NCBI GenBank assembly: GCA_003164495.1
Contig: PLTN01000037.1
Location: forward strand, 1-42,854
DNA from: Vulcanimicrobiota bacterium
GTDB taxonomy: Bacteria; Vulcanimicrobiota; Vulcanimicrobiia; Vulcanimicrobiales; Vulcanimicrobiaceae
DNA length: 42,854 nucleotides
Direction: 5' to 3'
How positions within the stretch are numbered: position 1 is the stretch's first letter; the number at the start of each line of letters is the position of its first letter. The translations under genes were made by a program, and so were the position numbers. The notes beneath the pieces were generated by a model. The model was given only the letters and a program-made list of their open reading frames with translations. It had not been told where the DNA came from and ran no database searches. This document shows, in pieces, positions 31,361 to 39,059 of the stretch.

Positions 31361-32371
31361 ATGGCTCGCGTGGTTGGTGCTTTCGGTGTCTCGCATGGTC
31401 CGTTGCTGACGACACCGCCGGAAGAGTGGCAGCAGCGCGCCGCCTACGACCGGCGTAATCCGCGCCACGCCTACCGCGGCGCGTACTACGATTTCCCCGC
31501 GTTGCTCCAGGCCCGCGGCAAGGACTTCACCGATCAGCTCGGTCTCGACCTGAAAACCAAGCGTTATAACGCCTGTCAGGCCGCGGTCGCGGAAGTCGCG
31601 AAGCGCTACGCCGCATGCGGCGCCAACGCGGCGATCATCCTGGGCAACGATCAGCGCGAGATCTTCAAGGACGACTTCACCCCGGCATTCCTCGTGTATG
31701 CGGGCAAAGAGATCCAGAACATCCATCCGGATGAAGAAGAGACCGAGCGGCTGGGCACGATGGGTCTCGCGGTCGCCTTGCCGGGCCATGTCCCGCCCGG
31801 CGGAGCCGTCTACCCCGGTGCGCCGAAGATGGCCGAGGCGATCGTCGATGCCCTGATGGACCGCGAGTTCGACGTCGCGGTTTCCTACGAACTGCCGGAG
31901 TACAAGGGGCATGCGCACGGGATTCCGCATGCGTTCGGTTTCATTTTCCGCCGCATCATGAACGACGCCCCGCCGCCGACCGTACCGATCTTCATGAACG
32001 TGGGCGAGGCGCGCAATCAGCCGCGCTTGCCGCGTATGATCAAGTTCGGTCACGCGATCAAAGAAGCGATCGACGCGTTGCCGGACGACCTGAACGTGGC
32101 GATCTTCTCTTCGGGCGGGTTCACGCATTTCACGATCGACGAAGAGTTCGATCACGCCGTGATGGCCGCGATGAAGCAAGGCGACGAAGATGCGCTGCTC
32201 AAGTTCCCCGAGTCGTGGTTCTGGGGCAACACGTGCGAGACGAAGAGCTGGTACCCGATGGTAGCCGCGATGAACGATTACGGCCGCAAGATGGACATCA
32301 TCGACTACGTGCCGTGCTACCGCTCCGAAGCCGGCACCGGTCAGGGCATGATCTTCGCCAGCTGGAATTAA
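31361..32371 (+). CDS. LigB-type class III extradiol ring-cleavage dioxygenase
   Basis: 336 residues. The N-terminal VVGAFGVSHGP has the iron-ligand His12 in the same position as in LigB. YELPEYKGHAHGIPHAFGF carries the acid/base His region, and FSSGGFTHFTIDEEFD the C-terminal GGxxHF motif with its acids. The second His of the metal site, usually in a (N/P)DH motif, is replaced by Gln98 (GNDQRE). No LigA-like small subunit is found. The enzyme should open a catechol-type ring next to the hydroxyls (4,5-type for protocatechuate, gallate or related compounds). Its stop is immediately followed by the ATG of the third Rieske gene. Confidence 0.85.
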   Translation: MARVVGAFGVSHGPLLTTPPEEWQQRAAYDRRNPRHAYRGAYYDFPALLQARGKDFTDQLGLDLKTKRYNACQAAVAEVAKRYAACGANAAIILGNDQREIFKDDFTPAFLVYAGKEIQNIHPDEEETERLGTMGLAVALPGHVPPGGAVYPGAPKMAEAIVDALMDREFDVAVSYELPEYKGHAHGIPHAFGFIFRRIMNDAPPPTVPIFMNVGEARNQPRLPRMIKFGHAIKEAIDALPDDLNVAIFSSGGFTHFTIDEEFDHAVMAAMKQGDEDALLKFPESWFWGNTCETKSWYPMVAAMNDYGRKMDIIDYVPCYRSEAGTGQGMIFASWN

Positions 32372-33679
32372 ATGCTGACCGAAGAGCGGAACCGGCTCCT
32401 AGGACAGACGAGCGCGGGTACGCCGATGGGCGACCTGCTGCGCCGCTACTGGATGCCGATCGCCGGCGTGAGCGAGCTCGAGAAGAACCCGATCAAAGCC
32501 GTGCGCTTGATGGGCGAAGACCTCGTGCTTTACCGCGATCTCGGCGGCAAATACGGCTTGGTCGATCGCCACTGTCCGCATCGCCGCGCCGACCTCTCTT
32601 ACGGCTTCGTTGAAGAGTGCGGGCTGCGCTGCAATTACCACGGTTGGCTCTTCGACAACGACGGACGGACGCTCGAACAGCCGTTCGAAGACGTCGCCAA
32701 CCCCGACGCTCATTATCGCGACAAGGTGCGCGTCAAAGCGTACCCGATCGAGGCGAAAGCCGGTTTGCTGTGGGCGTATCTCGGACCGCAGCCCGCGCCG
32801 CTCGTGCCGAATTACGAGCCGTTCTTGTGGGAGAACGGCTTCGCGCAGATCGTCATTTCCGAAGTTCCGTGCAACTGGTTCCAGGGCCAAGAGAACTCGA
32901 TCGATCCGGTGCACTTCGAGTGGATGCACCGGAACTGGAGCATCCGGCTGCGCGGCGAGACCGGGCCGTACGCGCCGCGCCATCTCAAGATCGCGTTCGA
33001 TGAGTTCGAATGGGGCCATACCTACCGTCGCGTCACCGAAGACGCCGGCGAAGACGATCCGTTGTGGACCGTGGGCCGCGTGTGTCTGTGGCCGAACGCG
33101 CTGTTCACCGGCAGTCACTTCGAATGGCGCGTGCCGATCGACGACGAGAACATGCTCAGCGTCACCTGGCACTTCAGCCGCGTTCCGAACGAACGCGAGC
33201 CGTACATCCAGGGCACGATCCCAACCTGGCACGGTCCGATCAAAGATGCCCTCACCGGCAAGTGGATCACGAGCCATGTCATGAACCAGGATTTCGTTGC
33301 CTGGCTCGGTCAGGGCGCGCTCGCCGACCGCACCAAAGAGCACCTCGGAACGAGCGACCGCGGCGTGATCATGATCCGCAAGCGCTATCTCGATGACATC
33401 GACGCCATGGCACGCGGCGAAGACCCGAAGGCCATCGTGCGCGATCCCGCGATCAACCGCCGCATCGATCTCCCGATCGTCAACAAAGACGTCTTCATCA
33501 ACGGGTTACCCGCCGGCCAGTACGCGAACAAAGTCAACAGCGTCGTGGCGCGGAGCTACATCTTCCAAGTCGGTCAGCCTGAAGAGGTGCGGCAGGCGTG
33601 GGAAGACGCGATGGGCTTCGAGCGGGAAGAACCCAAGGGCGGTGTGCTCGAGCTGCTATCGGCTACCCGCCGAGCCTAA
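32372..33679 (+). CDS. Rieske non-heme iron oxygenase alpha subunit (third; phthalate-oxygenase type)
   Basis: 435 residues. Rieske ligands: Cys68-X-His70 (CPHRR) and Cys87-X2-His90 (CNYHG). Iron site ENSIDPVHFEWMH: Asp178, His181, His186. It is a clear paralogue of the enzyme at 13022: both share TPMG(N/D)L(M/L)RRYW, GEDL-LYR, LEQPFED or VEQPFED, and YRD(R/K). It follows the ring-cleavage dioxygenase with no intergenic base, so both act in one route. Its last 24 bases overlap the 3' end of the convergent signalling gene. No reductase gene follows. Confidence 0.92.
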   Translation: MLTEERNRLLGQTSAGTPMGDLLRRYWMPIAGVSELEKNPIKAVRLMGEDLVLYRDLGGKYGLVDRHCPHRRADLSYGFVEECGLRCNYHGWLFDNDGRTLEQPFEDVANPDAHYRDKVRVKAYPIEAKAGLLWAYLGPQPAPLVPNYEPFLWENGFAQIVISEVPCNWFQGQENSIDPVHFEWMHRNWSIRLRGETGPYAPRHLKIAFDEFEWGHTYRRVTEDAGEDDPLWTVGRVCLWPNALFTGSHFEWRVPIDDENMLSVTWHFSRVPNEREPYIQGTIPTWHGPIKDALTGKWITSHVMNQDFVAWLGQGALADRTKEHLGTSDRGVIMIRKRYLDDIDAMARGEDPKAIVRDPAINRRIDLPIVNKDVFINGLPAGQYANKVNSVVARSYIFQVGQPEEVRQAWEDAMGFEREEPKGGVLELLSATRRA

Positions 33680-35677
33680 CGCGGCGTAGTCGACGACGCT
33701 GCCGGGCCCGCGTTTCTTGGCGGCCATCAGCGCGTCGTGTGCCAGCGAGAAAATAGCGTCGAGGTCGGGTGCGTCGTCGGGGGCCACGGCCACGCCGATG
33801 CTGGTGGTGAGCCCGATGAATTCTTTGCCGTGGCGATCACCGGTCGAGAACGGCTGCGAGAATGCCGTAAGAAAGTCGTGCGCGCGGCGCTCGGCTTCCG
33901 CTCGCGACTGCGGGTTCGGTACGAAAATCGCGAAGACGTCGCCGCCGAGGCGCCCGGCAAACTCGTCCTCGCGCGTGCGCGCCCGCAGCGATGCGGCCAC
34001 TTCGACCAGCAGCGCGTCACCGATCATGTGTCCGTAGGTTGCGTTGACGGTGCGGAAGCCGTTGATGTCGACGAGGACGAGCGCGTAGCGATCGGAATTC
34101 GTCTGCAGGTTGGTGAGCCGCGCCTGCGAGCGAAACTGCGAACGGTTGAGCAGCCCCGTGAGCACGTCGTGGCTTTGCTGGTACTGGATGCGGTCGAACT
34201 GCCAATTCTGCTGTAACCGGTTGGCAAAAAACGACGCCAGGACGTCGACGTAGGCCAGATCCTGGCTGCCGAAGGGCTTCTTGGGCGGGTGATTCGACGC
34301 AAATGCAAGCGCGTGCGTGGTGCCGCCGGCGACGAACGTGGTGGCGATGTAGGAACGCCAGCGAGCGGACTTCCCGAGGGGGCCCGCGAGATCGTCCAGC
34401 TCCCGCTCATCCCAGCACCGTGCTCCGCTTTCATCGCCGATGAGTTTGCCGACGATCGTCTCGGCCAAGGGGATCGTGCTACCGACGCTCCAGCGCAGAC
34501 GCGAGGCCGGGTCAGCGAATGGTGCGTTGATGATCGCTTCGACGATGAGCGCGTCGCCGTCGATGCGCAGCAGCGCCCCGAAGTACTCTTGGCCGCGCCG
34601 AATCGAAGCGGAACCCTGGCACAGCATCGCCAGCAGCAGCTCCTCCTCGTGCAGGCGCGGGTTGTTCACGATGCCCGAGAGCGCTTCCAAGCGCTCTGCA
34701 TGCTCGCGCGAACGTTCCTCGGAATCGCGCAGAACGGCTTCGAGCGCGTCGACTTGGAGCTGATGTGCGAAGAACGCGCCGATCAGCTCGGCGTACGCAA
34801 AGTCTTCGCTCGCGAATGGCTCCGCCGTGACCATAGACGATGCGAAGGTGAGTGAGTACGTCGCGTCCGCGACCAGGAACTGGGTCGCGAGCACGCTCTT
34901 CCAGCCCAACCGATGGGCACGTTGCGCCTCGGGATCCTCGGCGATGAGATCGTTCCAGGCGCGCGTGCGGCCGGCTTGCAACCGGTTGACCGTGCCGGCC
35001 GCAGCGACCGGACGCCGGTCACCAACGGCCGGCACGTGTGTAGCCGCGCTCGTGGTTGCGACGGCAACCGCAACGACCTCGTTGAATTCGATACGCCCGA
35101 GCAGCGCGCAGAACGGTTCGCCGGGACGAATGGCTTCCGCGGCCTGGTGCAGCATCGCGTCGATGACTTCCGCGGCGTTCAACGACGGGTTGTTCGCGAT
35201 CTTCCACAGCGCTTCGAGCCGGCGCGCGCGTTCTTCCGACTCGACGAGCGAGTGCTCGAGTTCTTCGACGTGCATCGCGACTAATTTGTGCGCGTCGCGC
35301 AGCGCGAGCAGTGTCGTCAGCCGCGCTTTGAGCTCGTCACGGAATACCGGCTTGCGAACGAAGTCGTTCGCGCCGGCGACCAGAACCTCGGTGCGCATCC
35401 CGAGGTCGGCGTCGCCCGTGACGATGATGATCGGGATGTCGTGGTGGCGGGGATCGGCGCGCAGCCGGCGCGTCATCTCGAGGCCGTTGGGTGCGATCAT
35501 GTGAAAGTCGAGCACGAAGCAGTCGGCGTCGTTATGCGCGCACCAATCGAGACATTCCAGCGAAGAGCCGAAGCCGTGTGCGGCCGCGTTGGGGAGCCCC
35601 TCGACGACGTCGCGCAGCGCGAACAGCGACGTTGCGCTATCGTCGACGACGACTACGTTATGGACGAATCGCGGCAT
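33656..35677 (-). CDS. response-regulator protein REC-GAF-GAF-GGDEF with degenerate GGDVF site
   Basis: 673 residues. The N-terminal receiver domain has VVVVDD, phosphoacceptor Asp57 (FVLDFHM), a Thr in IIIVTGD and Lys in FVRKP. Two similar sensor modules follow, each beginning with a helical LEALWKIANN or LEALSGIVNN segment and an (A/S)IRRG(Q/E)-F GAF-like core, separated by coiled-coil stretches (EELEHSLVESEERARRLEAL). The C-terminal GGDEF domain (from HDVLTGLLNRSQFRSQ) has GGDVF at 578-582 and an RxxE instead of the RxxD inhibitory site. So c-di-GMP synthesis is doubtful. ATG at 35677 follows AAAGG; the longer frame is not supported. Its partner kinase is not in the window. Confidence 0.9.
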   Translation of the reverse strand: MPRFVHNVVVVDDSATSLFALRDVVEGLPNAAAHGFGSSLECLDWCAHNDADCFVLDFHMIAPNGLEMTRRLRADPRHHDIPIIIVTGDADLGMRTEVLVAGANDFVRKPVFRDELKARLTTLLALRDAHKLVAMHVEELEHSLVESEERARRLEALWKIANNPSLNAAEVIDAMLHQAAEAIRPGEPFCALLGRIEFNEVVAVAVATTSAATHVPAVGDRRPVAAAGTVNRLQAGRTRAWNDLIAEDPEAQRAHRLGWKSVLATQFLVADATYSLTFASSMVTAEPFASEDFAYAELIGAFFAHQLQVDALEAVLRDSEERSREHAERLEALSGIVNNPRLHEEELLLAMLCQGSASIRRGQEYFGALLRIDGDALIVEAIINAPFADPASRLRWSVGSTIPLAETIVGKLIGDESGARCWDERELDDLAGPLGKSARWRSYIATTFVAGGTTHALAFASNHPPKKPFGSQDLAYVDVLASFFANRLQQNWQFDRIQYQQSHDVLTGLLNRSQFRSQARLTNLQTNSDRYALVLVDINGFRTVNATYGHMIGDALLVEVAASLRARTREDEFAGRLGGDVFAIFVPNPQSRAEAERRAHDFLTAFSQPFSTGDRHGKEFIGLTTSIGVAVAPDDAPDLDAIFSLAHDALMAAKKRGPGSVVDYAALGSAGSR

Positions 35678-35681
35678 CAGC

Positions 35682-35711
35682 GTACACCTTTCGCTGCCGT
35701 TCGCTGTGTAC
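35682..35711. promoter_or_regulatory. inverted repeat GTACAC...GTGTAC upstream of the signalling gene
   Basis: GTACAC (35682-35687) and GTGTAC (35706-35711) are exact inverted repeats with 18 bases between, and two direct copies of TTCGCTG lie between and beside them. The site sits 5-34 bases before the minus-strand ATG in a divergent intergenic region. It may be an operator; this is inference from symmetry alone. Confidence 0.3.
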
Positions 35712-35731
35712 ATGGTTCGAAGCAAGCGCCG

Positions 35732-35755
35732 GAAATCCGCCTGTGGGCGGGTTTC
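35732..35755. promoter_or_regulatory. 10-bp near-perfect palindrome upstream of the MFS exporter gene
   Basis: GAAATCCGCC (35732-35741) pairs with GGCGGGTTTC (35746-35755) over a TGTG loop; nine Watson-Crick pairs and one G-T. It lies 26 bases before the ATG at 35782 and 54 before the divergent start. As DNA it has the size of a TetR/MarR-type operator, often found at exporter genes; as RNA it would be a 5' hairpin. No such regulator gene is adjacent. Confidence 0.4.
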
Positions 35756-35781
35756 GCAGCCCCGTCAGGAAATCGGGCCGT

Positions 35782-37197
35782 ATGCCCGCGGTATCCAGTA
35801 AGACCTTCCTCCCATGGCTCGTTGCGGTCGCGTTCTTCATGCAAGCGCTCGACACGACGATCCTGAACACCGCGGTGCCGGTCGTGTCCAAAGCGCTGGA
35901 TGTATCACCCTTGGCGATGCGCGCCGTGCTGGCGAGTTATGCGTTGAGTTTGGCCGTGTTCATTCCGATCAGCGGCTGGATGGCCGACCGGTTCGGAACG
36001 CGACGGGTGTTCGCTTGGGCGATCGGCCTCTTTACGTTCGGCTCCGTGCTATGCGGTTTTTGCAGCAACATCCATCTGCTGGTTGCTTGCCGCGTGATCC
36101 AGGGCTGCGGCGGCGCGATGATGGTTCCCGTCGGGCGCCTTACGCTCGTGCGCACGTTCGCCAAATCCGAACTTGTCGGGGCGATGAGCTTCGTTGCGAT
36201 TCCATCGCTGATCGGCCCGATGTTGGGACCGGTTGCCGGCGGGCTCATCGTGGCCTACCTGAGTTGGCGATACATCTTCTTTTTGAATCTGCCGATCGGG
36301 ATCGCCGGCTTGATCTTCGTCTTTTTGTATCTGCCCGACTATCGTGAGAAGAAGACGCGGCCGCTCGACATCGTGGGGCTGATCATGTTCGGCTCGGGTA
36401 TCTCCCTGCTCTCCTACGTCTTAGAAGTGTTCGACGATCACACGTTGGCGATGACGGACATCCTCTGGCTCTCGGCGCTGTCGATCCTGTTGATCGTCGG
36501 CTACTGTCTCTATTCGGCACGCGCGACATACCCGTTGCTCGATTTGACGCTCTTTCGCATACGCACGTTCAGTGCGGCAGTGAGCGGCGGCTTTTTCACG
36601 CGGCTGGGCATGGGCGGCGTACCCTTTTTGTTGCCGCTGTTGTATCAGGTCGGACTCGGCTTCACGCCGGTGCAATCGGGTTTGCTGATCATGCCGCAAT
36701 CCATTGCGTCGCTCGTAACGAAGTTCGTCCTGCCGCGGATCTTGAATACGGTCGGATACCGGATAGTATTAATCTCCAATACCGTGATTACGGGCGGCCT
36801 AATTATGCTCTTTGCAACGATCGTGCCCGGCACGCCGGTATGGTCGATTGTCGCCTTAGCGCTGTGCTACGGATCGTTTCAGTCACTGCAGCTGACGAGC
36901 ATGAACACGTTGGTGTATGCCGACATCCCCACGCCCAAAGCGAGTAACGCCAGTTCGATCGCAAGCACGCTGCAACAGCTCTCGATCAGCTTCGGCGTCG
37001 CGGCGGCCGGTCTGACTACCGCGTTTTTCATCCCGTCGAGCGTCCGTTCGAATCCGCAGCTCTTCATCGACGGCGTGCACAAGGCGTTTCTCGTACTCGG
37101 CGGCTTCACCGTCATCTCAACCGTCGTGTTCTGGCGCCTACGCAAAGGCGACGGCGACACGATCAGCCACGACGGCGAAGTCGCGGTCGCGTCTTAG
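35782..37197 (+). CDS. MFS exporter, DHA2 family (MdtD-like)
   Basis: 471 residues with 13-14 hydrophobic segments. The first helix carries the DHA2 motif FMQALDTTILNTAVP, loop 2-3 has SGWMADRFGTRRVF, and the fourth-fifth helix region QGCGGAMMVPVGRLTLVR and GPMLGPVAGGLIV. The motif order, the MMVPVGRLT stretch and the SMNTLVYADIP region closely recall E. coli MdtD, also 471 residues. It is probably a proton-driven exporter of drugs or aromatic products. ATG at 35782 is chosen since it lies at the normal N-terminus; the longer frame overlaps the divergent gene. Two palindromes lie in the upstream region. Confidence 0.92.
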   Translation: MPAVSSKTFLPWLVAVAFFMQALDTTILNTAVPVVSKALDVSPLAMRAVLASYALSLAVFIPISGWMADRFGTRRVFAWAIGLFTFGSVLCGFCSNIHLLVACRVIQGCGGAMMVPVGRLTLVRTFAKSELVGAMSFVAIPSLIGPMLGPVAGGLIVAYLSWRYIFFLNLPIGIAGLIFVFLYLPDYREKKTRPLDIVGLIMFGSGISLLSYVLEVFDDHTLAMTDILWLSALSILLIVGYCLYSARATYPLLDLTLFRIRTFSAAVSGGFFTRLGMGGVPFLLPLLYQVGLGFTPVQSGLLIMPQSIASLVTKFVLPRILNTVGYRIVLISNTVITGGLIMLFATIVPGTPVWSIVALALCYGSFQSLQLTSMNTLVYADIPTPKASNASSIASTLQQLSISFGVAAAGLTTAFFIPSSVRSNPQLFIDGVHKAFLVLGGFTVISTVVFWRLRKGDGDTISHDGEVAVAS

Positions 37198-37263
37198 GGA
37201 TACTGGACGAGGCCGACGTCGCCGTCGCCGCTGAGCTCGCCGGGTCGATCACGGTGTTGGAAA

Positions 37264-37437
37264 CGGGATCGTAGGCGATGCGAAAAACTGCACGCGCTCT
37301 CGCGCGCCGGCCTGGACGGCATCTTACTCAAGTCGATCGAACCGGAGCACATGCTCGAGCGCTTCGGTCGCGACATTTTGCCCCGCCTGGAGCAGGCCGG
37401 CCTGCGAAAACCGACTAAGGCGCTCCGTAGCTCGTAG
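37264..37437 (+). pseudogene. remnant of a luciferase-like (LLM class) flavin monooxygenase, C-terminal end only
   Basis: The 263-base gap between the MFS gene and the esterase encodes, without a usable start, a stretch reading HALSRAGLDGILLKSIEPEH and then LERFGRDILPRLEQAGLRKP before a TAG stop. This is the typical C-terminus of LLM-class monooxygenases (G-DGI-L ... ERFG-EVLP-LR-AGLR). Only about 57 codons are left; the upstream bases (37198-37263) carry no recognisable continuation in any plus-strand frame. So the rest of the gene was deleted or replaced. Confidence 0.6.
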
Positions 37438-37460
37438 GTTTGCTTCGCGAGGTGACATCC

Positions 37461-39059
37461 ATGCGGCGCTTCCGTTCCGCTTCTAAACTCTTGCTCGCGG
37501 CCACGCTTTTTGCGCTGCCGACGTTGGGATTGGCCCCGAGTCAGCCGACGGTGGTAACGACCGACGGCCCCATTGCGGGCTTTCACCGCGACGGCGTGGT
37601 CCAGTTCCGCGGCATTCCGTATGCGGCGCCGCCGGTCGGCCCTTTGCGCTGGCGTCCGCCGCAGCCGCATGCGAAATGGAACGCGACACTGGACGCCGTT
37701 TCATTCGGTGACACGTGCGTGCAGAATCAGCCCGGGCTCTTCGCGAAGCCGAGCCTGACCGAAGACTGCCTCTACCTCAACGTCTATGCGCCGGAGAACT
37801 ACGCGACGAAGCCCGAGCACCGCGGCGTGCTCGTCTGGTTCTACGGCGGCGCGATGACGGCCGGCGAGAGCAACGACTACGACGGGACCAAACTGGCCAA
37901 GATGGGCGACACGGTTGTCGTGACGGTCAACTTTCGCGTCGGCTACTTAGGGTTTTTCGCGCAAGCGGCATTGGACGCCGAAGGTCACGCCTTCGGCAAC
38001 TACGGCACGATGGACCAGCAGTTTGCCCTGCGCTGGATCCAGCGCAACATCGCCAAGTTCGGCGGCGATCCCAAGCGCGTGACGATTTTCGGGCAATCCG
38101 GCGGCGCGACGGCGGTGATGACCAACCTCGTCTCGCCGACGGCCGCGGGGCTCTTCCAACGGCTCATCAACGAAAGCGGAACGCACATCACCGCGACGCC
38201 GCTCCCGGCAGCCGAAGCGCGCGGTGCGACGCTCGTGACCAAAGCGGGCTGTGCTCAGGCAGCGGACGCGATGCAGTGCATGCGCGCGCTGACGCCGCTC
38301 CAGATCCTCTCGCTCGGCTTGCCCACGCCGAACTTCTTCGTGCAGGACGGCCGCATCATCACCGGCGATCCCTACGAGCAATATAAGGCCGGCACGTTCA
38401 ACCACGTGCCGATCATGACCGGCCTGGTCGCCGACGAACAGGCGTTCTTCCTCCCGGAGATCTCCGGCGGCCCGCCCGTTCCGCTCACCGTGTCCGACTT
38501 GAACGACTTCATCAACTCGTTCGGCGCGGCCAACGTGGCGGGGATCAACAAGGTTTATCCGTTGGAATCGTATCCGAGTCCGAGCGAAGACGAAATCGCG
38601 ATCGCGGAAGGTTCGAAAGCCTGCATCGCGCGCACGTTCGATCGTGAATGGTCGCAGTACGTGCCGGTGTACGCCTACCGATTCGACGACGAAACGGCAC
38701 CGTCGTACTTCCCGCCCGTCAGCTATCCGACGCGTGCGTTTCACACCTCGGAGCTGGAGTATCTGTTCGTGCTCTTCCACGGCGGTCAGGGCACGCCGCA
38801 TCCGCTGAACGCGGCCCAAACACACCTCTCCGATCAGATGGTCGCGTACTGGACGACCTTCGCTCGCACCGGGAACCCCAACAACGCGATGGATCCGCGC
38901 TGGCAGCCCTATTCGGCCGCTTCGGACGACGTGCTCTCGCTGCGCCGGCCGAAGCCGCAGATGATGACGGGCTATGGTTCGCAGAACACCCTCCCGCATC
39001 ACATGCACAACGCATGTTCGCTCTGGGATCAGATCCCGCTGACGGGAGCTCGTGGTTAG
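37461..39059 (+). CDS. secreted type-B carboxylesterase
   Basis: 532 residues. A signal peptide (RRFRSASKLLLAATLFALPTLG) is followed by the type-B N-terminal VQFRGIPYAAPPVGPLRW, EDCLYLNVYAP, the oxyanion region LVWFYGGAM (HGG in most members, YGG here), and the nucleophile Ser213 in FGQSGGA (G-E-S-A-G in most members). The C-terminal FHTSELEYLF has the catalytic His. The enzyme should hydrolyse ester bonds outside the cytoplasm, for example in phthalate or other aromatic esters, which would supply acids to the rest of the window. GAGGTGA precedes ATG at 37461. The stop lies within the start of the next SBP gene. Confidence 0.92.
   Translation: MRRFRSASKLLLAATLFALPTLGLAPSQPTVVTTDGPIAGFHRDGVVQFRGIPYAAPPVGPLRWRPPQPHAKWNATLDAVSFGDTCVQNQPGLFAKPSLTEDCLYLNVYAPENYATKPEHRGVLVWFYGGAMTAGESNDYDGTKLAKMGDTVVVTVNFRVGYLGFFAQAALDAEGHAFGNYGTMDQQFALRWIQRNIAKFGGDPKRVTIFGQSGGATAVMTNLVSPTAAGLFQRLINESGTHITATPLPAAEARGATLVTKAGCAQAADAMQCMRALTPLQILSLGLPTPNFFVQDGRIITGDPYEQYKAGTFNHVPIMTGLVADEQAFFLPEISGGPPVPLTVSDLNDFINSFGAANVAGINKVYPLESYPSPSEDEIAIAEGSKACIARTFDREWSQYVPVYAYRFDDETAPSYFPPVSYPTRAFHTSELEYLFVLFHGGQGTPHPLNAAQTHLSDQMVAYWTTFARTGNPNNAMDPRWQPYSAASDDVLSLRRPKPQMMTGYGSQNTLPHHMHNACSLWDQIPLTGARG

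Noticed and set aside
37194..37670. 158-codon minus-strand ORF in the gap after the MFS gene
   Set aside because: It lies antisense to the LLM remnant and the esterase start and has no recognisable motif; a short VFRIAYDPVS-like string in another minus frame near 37210-37290 is too short to call.
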